From Acidobacteriota bacterium (GTDB taxonomy: Bacteria; Acidobacteriota; Terriglobia; Terriglobales; SCQP01), in assembly GCA_027459505.1 (NCBI GenBank), contig DAIDIE010000031.1, forward strand, positions 124,001 to 188,000: a stretch of DNA of 64,000 nt, given 5' to 3'. A model generated the notes under the pieces. The model was not told the origin of the DNA. It did no database searches and saw nothing but the letters and a program-made list of their open reading frames with translations. Below, piece by piece: positions 18,110 to 26,736 of this stretch. The position numbers and the translations under genes are program-made. The first letter of the stretch is position 1. Every line of letters begins with the position of its first letter.

Positions 18110-19304
18110 ACGCATCTTGATGTTTTCCCATGGTTCGGGCAGCTTTTATCGTGCCAGGGGCTTTGCCGAGCAGCTTGCAAAACGAGGCTACGAGGTGGAT
18201 GTCGTCACCATCGCTCCCACGGCGCGGATAAGTGGCCACGTCGATGATTTTGGGGCAATGCGGATCATTTACGCGCCCGATCTTTTCTCCGGGCGTTTGC
18301 GTACCGGTTGGGATCCCTGGGATACGCTTTGGCGCATTATTCGGATTAAGGGCCGTTTTGACTTTGTGCATTCCTATGACACGCGCCCGGTGAGCATCCT
18401 GCCCGCACTGGTCGCTGCAAAACGCTACGGTGCTCCACTCATGACCAATTGGGGAGATTGGTGGGGTCATGGAGGTACGGCGTTTGAGCGGTGTGTAGGT
18501 ACTACCCATCGGTTGGACCGCTGGTTCAGCCCAATTGAGACCTATTTTGAAGAGGCCTTCCATCGTCACGCCGAAGGAGTAGTCGTCATGTCCAGAGCGC
18601 TGCGAGAGCGGGCTATTGGCCTCGGTGTGGCGCCGAACCGCCTCCGGATCATCCACTTTGGCGTAGATCTCGAACGGGTCAAGCCGCAAGACAAGGCAGA
18701 AGCTCGCAAAGCGCTCGGCCTCCCTCTCTCTGCTCCGGTCTACGGGTATTGTGGAAAGATCTTTCCGCGCGATGCTCAGCTGTTCTTTAACGGGCACGGC
18801 ATTGTGCAGAGCTCGATTCCTGGAGCCCTCGGCGTATTAATCGGCAACTGCACCTACGAACACTCCGGCCCGATGCCTCCGCATTTAATTCGGACAGGGC
18901 CGATAAGTCATCAATCACTGCGAAATTGGTTGGCCGCATGCGACCTGCTGCTGCTTCCCTTGTGCGATTCGCTGGCCAACCGTGGACGCTGGCCATCGAA
19001 GGTGCCGGAGTACCTCGCTATGGAGCGGCCAGTGGTCGCTACCGCGGTTGGAGATATTGCGGACTTTTTCGCCGACGGTCAGATCGGCATCGCTACCGAC
19101 GCCTCTCCGGAGGCCTTTGCGAAGGGAATAGTGGACATCTATTCACGCTCTGATCGTGATGAAATGGGGCGTCGTGGTCGCATTTTTGCCCAAAGATATC
19201 TATCGTGGAGCGTACAGACTGATGCACTTGAGGCGTTTATGGAAGAGATTTGGAGTGGATCAAATCCTCGATCGCGGAGGGCCGCTTCGTTAGCTGCTAC
19301 CTGA
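18096..19304 (+). CDS. Glycosyltransferase (GT4-like)
   Basis: A 402-residue GT-B glycosyltransferase with start ATG 18096, inside the end of the preceding gene. The N-terminal ILMFSHGSGSFYRARGFAEQLAKRGYEVDVVT is the usual acceptor-domain opening; FDFVHSYDTRPVSILPA and GYCGKIFPRD follow, and WPSKVPEYLAMERPVVAT is the donor-site segment. It probably assembles the same repeat unit as the upstream enzyme. Sugar specificity cannot be told. Confidence 0.85.
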   Translation: MSKLRRILMFSHGSGSFYRARGFAEQLAKRGYEVDVVTIAPTARISGHVDDFGAMRIIYAPDLFSGRLRTGWDPWDTLWRIIRIKGRFDFVHSYDTRPVSILPALVAAKRYGAPLMTNWGDWWGHGGTAFERCVGTTHRLDRWFSPIETYFEEAFHRHAEGVVVMSRALRERAIGLGVAPNRLRIIHFGVDLERVKPQDKAEARKALGLPLSAPVYGYCGKIFPRDAQLFFNGHGIVQSSIPGALGVLIGNCTYEHSGPMPPHLIRTGPISHQSLRNWLAACDLLLLPLCDSLANRGRWPSKVPEYLAMERPVVATAVGDIADFFADGQIGIATDASPEAFAKGIVDIYSRSDRDEMGRRGRIFAQRYLSWSVQTDALEAFMEEIWSGSNPRSRRAASLAAT

Positions 19305-19453
19305 TCCGTCCGCATAGCCTTTCCAGATTTGAGACGAAGGGCCCGACCTAACCGCAACAGACTCGCGCCGCACCAGGGCGGCGGGTTGATTGGAATGAAT
19401 GGATACGGACTGTCTTGGCGGGCGCCTCGGGCGCGAGGCCAATGGAGTTACTT

Positions 19454-20512
19454 ATGAGTACTGTCAGAATATCAACTTATCGGCAGGTCAGCGGCATTCG
19501 TTGGCGGCGATGCGCCGGCGTGGCCAGTCTCTTGCTGAGCCTGCTCGCGCCTTTAACGGCGCAGGACGCAAATACCGACACCGCGCCACCGCCGACATTG
19601 GGACAAGAATACTCAAGCAGCATGCCCACGCCCGCGATGGAAGTGCCGCAAAGCATGGCGGCGGACCTGGTCGCGCCGGCGGCGGGCGACAGTTATGTCA
19701 TCGGACCGGATGACCTCTTGTCCGTCTTCGTCTACCAGATGCCAGCTCTGACTCGCCAGGTGCGGGTCGATCATGCCGGTAACATTTCTTTGCCGTTTGT
19801 CGCACAGCCGATTCATGCCAGCGGCGAGACCGCGCCGGAACTGAGCAGTACTGTGGCGCGGCTGCTGGAGACCCTGGGGTTGGCGCACGAGCCGCGAGTG
19901 CAACTGGTGGTGCGCCAAGTGATGAGTAAGCCTGTGATCGTCAACGGGGACGTGAGTCAACCGCTGACGCTACAAGCCGCTCGTCCGATTACTCTAGTCG
20001 AGGCTCTTTCCCGTGCCGGAGGGCTCACTCGTAACGCCGGCGATGTTCTGTTGCTGACGACGGGGTTGGATACCGCGAATCCAGTTACCAAGCGCCTTAG
20101 CTTGAATAGCATCATGCACCAAGCCGCCGCCAGCCGCTACAAACTGACCGGCAATGACGCCATTACCGTGCTGCCCGCGCCTCTGGTCTACGCCGTTGGC
20201 GATTTTAAGCTTCCGGGCGCCTTCCCGTTGCGCGCTGGGCAACCGATCACGGTTCTCCGCGCAATTGCGTTAGCGGAGGGACTGCACTCGACGGCAGACA
20301 AGAAAAAAGCGGTGATCATCCACACCAAGAGGGATGGCACGAGGACGATTACCAAGGTGAATATCGAGCGCATTCGTCACCAACTCATCGATCCGCAGCT
20401 ACAGCCCGGTGACGTCCTGTACGTACCCGTCAATGGGACCCGAATCGTGCTCGTCGAAGCGCTTAAGGACGCCGCGCAGGCGGGGGTAATCGCAGTCGGA
20501 TATCATTACTAG
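19454..20512 (+). CDS. SLBB-domain polysaccharide export protein (Wza-like)
   Basis: A 352-residue periplasmic/outer-membrane export protein. ATG 19454 has GGAG at good spacing and yields a signal peptide ending near LTAQDA. There is no lipobox Cys after the hydrophobic core, so it is not clearly a lipoprotein, unlike classical Wza. The Poly_export domain starts at YVIGPDDLLSVFVYQMP (about residue 78), followed by two SLBB-like units (PVIVNGDVSQPL, LVEALSRAGGLT; VYAVGDFKLPGAFPL, VLRAIALAEGL). It works with the BY-kinase at 6993, although the two are not adjacent. Confidence 0.9.
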   Translation: MSTVRISTYRQVSGIRWRRCAGVASLLLSLLAPLTAQDANTDTAPPPTLGQEYSSSMPTPAMEVPQSMAADLVAPAAGDSYVIGPDDLLSVFVYQMPALTRQVRVDHAGNISLPFVAQPIHASGETAPELSSTVARLLETLGLAHEPRVQLVVRQVMSKPVIVNGDVSQPLTLQAARPITLVEALSRAGGLTRNAGDVLLLTTGLDTANPVTKRLSLNSIMHQAAASRYKLTGNDAITVLPAPLVYAVGDFKLPGAFPLRAGQPITVLRAIALAEGLHSTADKKKAVIIHTKRDGTRTITKVNIERIRHQLIDPQLQPGDVLYVPVNGTRIVLVEALKDAAQAGVIAVGYHY

Positions 20513-20516
20513 ATCG

Positions 20517-21833
20517 GTGCCTCCAACTGTGCCGCATCCACTTAAACTGCGAGGGCTTCGCCGCTACGCCTTGGCGGCAAGCGCCAGTCTTGTACTCTTG
20601 ACGCTGGGCGCCACCGCGGTCTGTACCGCTATAGCGGGCTGGGATTTACGGCAAGCGATGGTCCCCGGAACGACGTCTTCTCGGATCGCTGAACTGATGA
20701 GCATGGCCATCCGCATGCGCCCCGATGTGGACCGCTACTGGCGGATTCGCGCCTCTGCGGATATGGAGCGGCATCCGCGTCGCGCGGAGCGCTACGCGGA
20801 GCATGCCGTCGAACTGGCGCCCACGGCATGGCGAAACTGGCGTCAACTGGCGTTGATCCAATACCAACTGGGAGACAGTGCGCAAGCGGAGGCCAGCTTG
20901 GTCCGCGCCGCTGGCTTGGACCGGGGCTATGTTCCTCACATGGAACTCGCCAATCTGGCTTGGTTGCTCGGCGACATGCCGCGTTTCTGGACCGAAAACG
21001 CCAAGGCACTCCGCATCAGCCCGGTCAAAGCGTACCCCGGTATCTTTAACGAGATTTATCACCTCGCCGGCGAGCATCCCCGGCAACTGGAACGCATCTT
21101 GCCGGTTGGGCAAGCGCCGCCCATCTGCGGCGCCATTCAGTTCCTCTGTGCACATCGGGCCGTGAAGGTCGCCACCAACGCTTGGCGTCTGATGCCGCGG
21201 CGTTGCCCGCAAGAGTGGGGATGGGCCTGCCAAACCGCAGCCTTGACCCTCTCCGGGGCATGGCTTACGGAAGCGCAAAAGTCTACTGCCTCTCCTCCAG
21301 CTCAGCGCTGCTTGGATTTCTGGAACCGCGCTGCTGCCGCCGGAGCCGTGGTTGCGCCCGCGGCAGAGGGTGCGATCACGGACGGCCGTTTCGGTTACCC
21401 TTGGATCGGTGGCCTGACGTGGAACCCGGGCCAAGCCCAATCCCTGCAGCGGATTCGAGTGGGCACCGGGGAGGAGGCCAACCGAGTCGTGCTTGCCTTC
21501 GATGGGAGCGAGCCCGATCACCAACAGTTGTTTTGGCAGTGGGTGATCGTACAGCCTAGCCAAACCTACCAGGTAACGTTCGACGTGCGCGGCGACCAGG
21601 TCCGGCGAGCCTCGGGGCTCGCGCTTTCCGCCATGCAGGGGAACGGAAAGCGTATTTGGGCCTTGCCGGCGCAAATCGGCGATAGCTGGCAGACAATGCG
21701 CGGAGTGTTCAGCGTCCCAGCCAACGTTCATGCGATTTTGCTGGCCTTCACTTATGACCGGCCCCTCGGTGTGCCTTCGGCGCGTGGACAGGTATTGTTG
21801 TCCAATGTCCATATGACCGCGACCGCGCATTAG
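20517..21833 (+). CDS. Membrane-anchored periplasmic TPR-type protein of the polysaccharide locus
   Basis: A 438-residue protein with GTG start 20517, 5 nt after the Wza-like gene. An N-terminal anchor (about residues 18-42) is followed by TPR-like helices (RYAEHAVELAPTAWRNWRQLALIQYQLGDSAQAEASLVRAAGL). The C-terminal half is beta-rich (GGLTWNPGQAQS, YQVTFDVRGDQ, GVFSVPANVHAILLAFTYDRP) and resembles carbohydrate-binding-module folds. I do not recognise a named family. Its place just before an O-antigen ligase-type gene suggests a periplasmic partner in polymerisation or ligation; this is inference. Confidence 0.65.
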   Translation: MPPTVPHPLKLRGLRRYALAASASLVLLTLGATAVCTAIAGWDLRQAMVPGTTSSRIAELMSMAIRMRPDVDRYWRIRASADMERHPRRAERYAEHAVELAPTAWRNWRQLALIQYQLGDSAQAEASLVRAAGLDRGYVPHMELANLAWLLGDMPRFWTENAKALRISPVKAYPGIFNEIYHLAGEHPRQLERILPVGQAPPICGAIQFLCAHRAVKVATNAWRLMPRRCPQEWGWACQTAALTLSGAWLTEAQKSTASPPAQRCLDFWNRAAAAGAVVAPAAEGAITDGRFGYPWIGGLTWNPGQAQSLQRIRVGTGEEANRVVLAFDGSEPDHQQLFWQWVIVQPSQTYQVTFDVRGDQVRRASGLALSAMQGNGKRIWALPAQIGDSWQTMRGVFSVPANVHAILLAFTYDRPLGVPSARGQVLLSNVHMTATAH

Positions 21834-21856
21834 GATCCAGGCGAGCTTTCAGCACA

Positions 21857-23230
21857 ATGACAGGGTATTCGACAGATTCACTCCACCGGAGGCAAGTTCC
21901 GCAACGGCGGTCGAGCATCCCGCCAGTCGCCCGGTCCAGGCGTAATTGGACCTTGCCAACAGTACTGGTCCCTGTGTTGGCGGCAATCGCTGGATTTGGG
22001 GGAGCTTACAGCTACATCTGGGTTCCAGTCACTCTTGTCCTGTATGCGGCGACGGCGTACCTGCTCTGGCCGAAGCCAAGCGGGAATGGAACCTTGGCCT
22101 GGCATCCGATCCTGCTCCCGATGTTCGCCTTTGGGGTGCTGGTTAGCGTCCAGTGGCTCCTCCGGTTATCCGTTTACCCCGCCGCTAGCCTTACAGAAAC
22201 GATAAAACTGGCTGCCGCCGGCTGTACGTTTTACCTAACGCTGAATGCATTGCGGTTGCCAGGAGCGCAACGCCAAGTCGCTCGCGTTCTATGGCTCTTT
22301 TGTGGTCTCCTGGCGGCCGAGGCCATCTTTCAACTTTTTTCAGCCAATGGTAGGATTTACTGGTTTCACGATGCGAGCTACGGCACTCCCGTGGGGCCGT
22401 TCGTTTATCACAATCACTTCGGTGGCTGCATGGACTTGCTCTTGCCGCCAGCAATTGCCTTCGCGCTGGAAGATAATGGCCATCATTGCACTTGGGCGGA
22501 CCGGGCGCGGCGTGGTCTTCTTCCCGCTCTCGGTCTGGCGGCGGTCGTTCTGTCTCTGTCGCGAGGAGCCATTCTTGCCATCTCGTTGGAAGCGGCACTT
22601 GCCTTGATACTTTTCTGGCGGCAGTTTACCGCAACTCGCAACGCACGGATCGCGACGATTGTGGTGAGCCTGGCGCTCCTAGGGTTTATGTTGCTGGGCA
22701 ACGCCCGGGGAATGGTGGCACGATTTCATCATTTGGCGCACAACAAGATTAATCATTTCACCTTAAGAATAAAGGTTGCCCAGTCGGCGTGGGCCATCTT
22801 CCGCCAGCATCCTTGGCTCGGCACTGGCTTTGGCACCTTTGCCGTCGAGTACCCGCGTTACAAATACTGGGACAACAACCAGCGCGTTCTCGATGCTCAC
22901 GACGACTACATTCAGGCACTTTCGGAAACAGGCTTGGCTGGCGCATTCTGTGTGCTTTCCTTTGCCGGCATCTGGCTGTGGGACTTCCGAAAGCATTGTA
23001 GCGAAATCACGATGAAAGCGCCGCTGCGCATTTCCTTTCACATCGCGGCTGCAGGATTCCTCTTTCACAGCATCGGCGATTTCGAGTTTCACTCTTTCGC
23101 CGATGCTTTGTTATTCTATGTCGTCCTGGGGGCGGCGCTGGCCGTTTCGCGGGTCCCGCCGAAGGCTAGCGCCGCCGAAGCTTTCAATAACGAAGCGGTC
23201 AAGGCGCACCCGCTTATCCCTGGTATTTAG
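21857..23230 (+). CDS. O-antigen ligase/polymerase-family membrane protein (second copy)
   Basis: A 457-residue polytopic membrane protein with about 10-12 helices. The Wzy_C region includes FVYHNHFGGCMDLLLPPAIAF, LSLSRGAILAISLEAALALIL and the periplasmic loop IFRQHPWLGTGFGTFAVEYPRY, then HDDYIQALSETGLAG, close to the WaaL/PglL-type consensus. It would join or polymerise lipid-linked glycans. It follows the TPR-type protein by 23 nt and precedes the transaldolase-like gene by 12 nt, so it belongs to the long plus-strand operon that carries the heptose genes. Confidence 0.88.
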   Translation: MTGYSTDSLHRRQVPQRRSSIPPVARSRRNWTLPTVLVPVLAAIAGFGGAYSYIWVPVTLVLYAATAYLLWPKPSGNGTLAWHPILLPMFAFGVLVSVQWLLRLSVYPAASLTETIKLAAAGCTFYLTLNALRLPGAQRQVARVLWLFCGLLAAEAIFQLFSANGRIYWFHDASYGTPVGPFVYHNHFGGCMDLLLPPAIAFALEDNGHHCTWADRARRGLLPALGLAAVVLSLSRGAILAISLEAALALILFWRQFTATRNARIATIVVSLALLGFMLLGNARGMVARFHHLAHNKINHFTLRIKVAQSAWAIFRQHPWLGTGFGTFAVEYPRYKYWDNNQRVLDAHDDYIQALSETGLAGAFCVLSFAGIWLWDFRKHCSEITMKAPLRISFHIAAAGFLFHSIGDFEFHSFADALLFYVVLGAALAVSRVPPKASAAEAFNNEAVKAHPLIPGI

Positions 23231-23242
23231 AGGAGTGTTTCT

Positions 23243-23998
23243 ATGAACGAAGTTCCCGCCGTGTCGCAGCTGAAGGTGCAGATATTCGCCGACGGCGCCG
23301 AGTTGCCGGGCATGCTCAAGCTCTATCAGAATCCTCTGATAAAGGGCTTCACCACGAACCCCACCTTGATGCGCAAGGCCGGTATCGCCGACTACCCAGC
23401 GTTCGCCAGGAAAGTGCTGGCGGCTATCCCCGACCGCCCCATTTCCTTCGAGGTTTTCTCCGATGATTTCGACGAAATGGTTCGTCAGGGCGAGGAGATC
23501 GCCAGTTGGGGTGGCCAGGTGAATGTCAAGATACCTGTCACTAACACCAAGGGTGTCCCCACCGAGCCGGTTGTACGCGCTTTGGCTGCTAAAGGCGTGC
23601 GTTTGAACGTTACCGCGTTGATGACGCTTAAGCAAGTGCGCGAAGTCACGGCTTGGCTGACCGATGCGCCACCTAGTTTCATCTCCGTCTTCGCTGGCCG
23701 CGTTGCCGACACTGGCCGCGATCCATTGCCCCTCATGGCGGAGTCCGTGCGAGTGTTGCAGGCGCACTCGAATCTGCAGTTGATTTGGGCCAGCCCTCGC
23801 GAACTGCTCAATATTTTCCATGCGGATCAGGTGGGATGTCAGGTAATTACGGTGACGCACGACATGCTCGGCAAGCTTTCCAACGTGGGGCGGGATTTGG
23901 ACGAATTCTCGCTCGATACCGTGAAAATGTTCCGCACTGACGCGGTGGCGGCTGGCTTCAGCCTCACTTCGCAAGGGGTCACCGCGCATCATGCCTAA
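23243..23998 (+). CDS. Transaldolase-like (TalC/FSA-type) aldolase
   Basis: A 251-residue TIM-barrel aldolase. Signatures are LIKGFTTNPTLMRKAG near the N-terminus, the Schiff-base lysine in VNVKIPVTN, GVRLNVTALMTLKQV, ISVFAGRVADTGRD and LIWASPRELLNI. Small transaldolases interconvert fructose-6-phosphate/erythrose-4-phosphate and sedoheptulose-7-phosphate/glyceraldehyde-3-phosphate. It is the first gene of a block that makes an activated heptose, so a dedicated role in supplying sedoheptulose-7-phosphate is likely but inferred. It overlaps the next gene by 8 nt and has AGGAG upstream. Confidence 0.88.
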   Translation: MNEVPAVSQLKVQIFADGAELPGMLKLYQNPLIKGFTTNPTLMRKAGIADYPAFARKVLAAIPDRPISFEVFSDDFDEMVRQGEEIASWGGQVNVKIPVTNTKGVPTEPVVRALAAKGVRLNVTALMTLKQVREVTAWLTDAPPSFISVFAGRVADTGRDPLPLMAESVRVLQAHSNLQLIWASPRELLNIFHADQVGCQVITVTHDMLGKLSNVGRDLDEFSLDTVKMFRTDAVAAGFSLTSQGVTAHHA

Positions 23999-24929
23999 GA
24001 TTCTGATCACCGGCGTGGCCGGCTTTATCGGCAGCAACTTGGCGGATTGCCTGTTGGCGCGCGGCTACAGCGTGACCGGTATCGACGATCTTTCCCAAGG
24101 CGTGGCCGAAAACGTTCCAGACGGGGTGGATTTCATTCAAAGTGATATTGTCTCGCCGGAGATTTACCGGCATTTCGTGGGGCACGACGCGGTCTTCCAT
24201 TTGGCCGCAAAGAACTGTATCAGTGACTGTCAGAGGGACCCCGTCGCAACCTCTCTGGCCAATGTGCAGGGGACCGTTAACGTGCTGGAGGCGGCCCGCC
24301 GTGCATCGGTGGGCAAAGTGATTTATGCCGAGAGTTCCGCTCTTTACGAGGGTGCCCCCCAATTGCCAACCCCGGAGAGCGCCGAGGCGCCGCGGAGTTT
24401 TTATGCACTCAGTAAAGCGGCCGGACGCCTCTTCGCCGAGGGATATCGCCATTCGTTTGGCCTTCGCACCACGGCATTGCGCTACTTTTGCGTCTATGGA
24501 CCGCGCCAAGATTATCGCCGCAGTGTTCCACCGCTGATGAGTGCGTTCATTATCCGCTTGCTGCGCGGCGAACGCCCGACCATTTACGGCGACGGCAGCA
24601 AACGACGGGATTTTGTCTATATCGACGATATTAATCGTTTTCATTTGCAGTGCCTGGAGGATACGCGTACCGACGGCGGCGTCTACAACCTTGGTAGCGG
24701 TGTCGATTATTCAGTAGCCGAAATTCTGGCGGTGATTAGTGGCCAGTTGGGGATCAAAGTCGATCCCCTGTATTGTCCCGATCTTCCGGGCGAGGCGATA
24801 CGAACCTTGGCAGACATTTCCGCCGCACGGCAGTTGGGCTGGGCTCCTCAAGTCAACCTCGAACAGGGATTGCGCCAAATGATTTCCTACATCCGCGCCA
24901 ACGTTCAACTTCAAGAAGCGCAGGCATGA
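23991..24929 (+). CDS. NAD-dependent nucleotide-sugar epimerase/dehydratase
   Basis: A 312-residue extended SDR with ILITGVAGFIGSNLAD at the N-terminus, VFHLAAKNCISDCQRDP, AESSALYEG, the catalytic YALSKAAG (Tyr-x3-Lys), RYFCVYGPRQDYRR and IYGDGSKRRDFVYIDDINR. It is most like UDP-sugar 4-epimerases, but inside a GDP-heptose block it could act on a GDP-heptose. It overlaps the transaldolase-like gene by 8 nt and hddC by 4 nt. Confidence 0.85.
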   Translation: MPKILITGVAGFIGSNLADCLLARGYSVTGIDDLSQGVAENVPDGVDFIQSDIVSPEIYRHFVGHDAVFHLAAKNCISDCQRDPVATSLANVQGTVNVLEAARRASVGKVIYAESSALYEGAPQLPTPESAEAPRSFYALSKAAGRLFAEGYRHSFGLRTTALRYFCVYGPRQDYRRSVPPLMSAFIIRLLRGERPTIYGDGSKRRDFVYIDDINRFHLQCLEDTRTDGGVYNLGSGVDYSVAEILAVISGQLGIKVDPLYCPDLPGEAIRTLADISAARQLGWAPQVNLEQGLRQMISYIRANVQLQEAQA

Positions 24930-25669
24930 AGACGGTCGACACAGATGTTCTTGTCCTTGCTGCCGGGGCAAGTCAGCGCCTGCAAGAGGTCCTGCAAGGC
25001 CGTCCCAAACCGCTCATCGATGTGGCTGGGGAGCCGGTGTTGCGGAGGAATTTGCGTTGGCTGGCGCAAGGCGGCGTGCGCCAGTGCTGGATCAACCTTC
25101 ATTGCGGCGCTGCCGAGATCCAGTCCGCACTTCGGGGCGGCGAAGACTTAGGATTGCGGTTGAACTATTCCTACGAGCGGCAACTTCTCGGTACGGCCGG
25201 TGCGGCACGGGCCTTGGCCGGTCTTTGGCGCGAGTCGCTGCTTGTCGTTTACGGCGACAGCTTGCTGCGCTTCTCCCTGGAAGGTCTGATTTCCCGCGCC
25301 ATGGTCATTCGCGGAGCCCAAATCGCAGTCTTCGACCCTGGTGTTCATCTTCACACCGGCATCGCAGGCGGAGTGCTGGAAGTGGACAGTGAGAAGCGTG
25401 TTACGGCGCTCCGCGAAACCCGCAGTGGAACGGCTAGCGCCGGAAACTGGGTTTCGGCCGGGGTATACCTTATGCCTGCTGCTTGGGTGCGCGAACTTCC
25501 GGAGCGTTATCCAATCGACTTTGCCCAGCATGTCTTTCCAAGTTGGCTTGAACAAGGACGGCCGCTCTACGCATACCCGATAGACGGCTATTGCTTGGGA
25601 ATGGATACCCCGGAAACTTATCGTCAAGCGCTGGAGATAATTAGTACTAAAGGACTATTAGGATCATGA
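24926..25669 (+). CDS. hddC: Heptose-1-phosphate nucleotidyltransferase (HddC-like)
   Basis: A 247-residue sugar-1-phosphate nucleotidyltransferase. The nucleotide-binding N-terminus VLVLAAGASQRL is followed by GRPKPLIDVAGEPVLRRNL, the typical PKPL-x-V motif, then GTAGAARAL and VYGDSLLRF with the metal-binding Asp. The start at ATG 24926 overlaps the previous stop. Context (adjacent HddA-type kinase, GmhB phosphatase and SIS isomerase) assigns it to GDP-activation of D-glycero-D-manno-heptose-1-phosphate. Sequence alone would say only nucleotidyltransferase. Confidence 0.8.
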   Translation: MKTVDTDVLVLAAGASQRLQEVLQGRPKPLIDVAGEPVLRRNLRWLAQGGVRQCWINLHCGAAEIQSALRGGEDLGLRLNYSYERQLLGTAGAARALAGLWRESLLVVYGDSLLRFSLEGLISRAMVIRGAQIAVFDPGVHLHTGIAGGVLEVDSEKRVTALRETRSGTASAGNWVSAGVYLMPAAWVRELPERYPIDFAQHVFPSWLEQGRPLYAYPIDGYCLGMDTPETYRQALEIISTKGLLGS

Positions 25670-26724
25670 TTGTGACGCGAACCCCGTTCCGGATCACTCT
25701 GGGAGGCGGCGGCACCGATTTGCCGTCGTTTTATTCCGAACATGGCGGCTTCATCTTCGCCATGGGAATTGATAAATATCTATATGTGATGCTCAATCCG
25801 TCGCTCATAGACCGCAAGATCCGTCTGCACTATACCCAAAGCGAGACGGTGGATCACGTCACCGAGCTACGTCACGAGCTGGCTAGGGAGGCGTTGCGCC
25901 TACACCAAGTCGAGGATGGCATCGAAATCTCGTCGTTGGCGGATTTGCCAGCGGGTACCGGAATGGGATCGTCCAGTTGCTATTTGGTTGGGTTGCTGAC
26001 CGCACTTCGTCAACTGCGGCAGGATTTCGCGCCACTGCATGAGGTTGCGGAGGAGGCCTGCAGGATTGAGCTGGAGACTTTGAACAAGGGTATCGGCAAG
26101 CAAGATCAATATATGGCCACCTTCGGTGGACTGACGGTCCTGAACATTGGCCGCGACGGTTCGGTCGAGGTGAAGCGGGTCAAGGTAGGGGTAGCTGCTT
26201 TTTCTGCTCTGCTGGCGAACGCGCACCTCTATTACACCGGCCTACGGCGCGATGCCGCGGAAGTGCTGGCTGACCAGAACTCCGCAATGAGGGGCACGGC
26301 GGCCATCAAGCGGCCCGTGGCGGAAAGCTTGCTGGCGATTAAGGATCTCGGCCATCGCATTTTGGAGGCGGTTTCCGCCGAGAACTTTGACACCTTTGGG
26401 CGCCTGATGCACGAGCATTGGTGTTTTAAGAAGGCGATGTCCCAAAAGATCAGCGTCACTCACGTGGATCAGCTCTACGATCATGTGCGCCGCGAATTTG
26501 GGGTTCTGGGCGGGAAGCTGGTGGGCGCTGGCGGCGGCGGGTTCCTTATGCTTTACGCCCCGCACAAGCATCGTGAACTGGAGGAGTACATGTTGAGCAA
26601 TGGCATGCCGCGGCTACATTACACCCTGGAACTTGAAGGCAGCAAGGTCGTTTCCAGCCTCGGCAACACTCTGCTCCACTCAATGCAACAACCTCGCCGC
26701 GCCATGGCTCTAGGCGGAAACTGA
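25666..26724 (+). CDS. hddA: D-glycero-D-manno-heptose 7-phosphate kinase (GHMP kinase, HddA-like)
   Basis: A 352-residue GHMP kinase that phosphorylates heptose-7-phosphate at C1. It opens with TRTPFRITLGGGGTDLPSFY, has the ATP-binding glycine/serine motif AGTGMGSSSCYLVG and ends with the third GHMP motif KLVGAGGGGFLMLY; LNKGIGKQDQYMATFGGL is typical of the HddA/FKP branch. Length is normal. It overlaps hddC by 4 nt. The enzyme identity is strong and the exact substrate rests on the neighbouring heptose genes. Confidence 0.9.
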   Translation: MIVTRTPFRITLGGGGTDLPSFYSEHGGFIFAMGIDKYLYVMLNPSLIDRKIRLHYTQSETVDHVTELRHELAREALRLHQVEDGIEISSLADLPAGTGMGSSSCYLVGLLTALRQLRQDFAPLHEVAEEACRIELETLNKGIGKQDQYMATFGGLTVLNIGRDGSVEVKRVKVGVAAFSALLANAHLYYTGLRRDAAEVLADQNSAMRGTAAIKRPVAESLLAIKDLGHRILEAVSAENFDTFGRLMHEHWCFKKAMSQKISVTHVDQLYDHVRREFGVLGGKLVGAGGGGFLMLYAPHKHRELEEYMLSNGMPRLHYTLELEGSKVVSSLGNTLLHSMQQPRRAMALGGN

Positions 26725-26736
26725 AGGAAGCGGTTC

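Noticed and set aside
20646-21830. 394-codon minus-strand open frame opposite the TPR-type protein
   Set aside because: Its composition is Arg/His/Gln-rich as expected of an antisense shadow. The plus-strand frame has a start next to the upstream gene and plausible domains.
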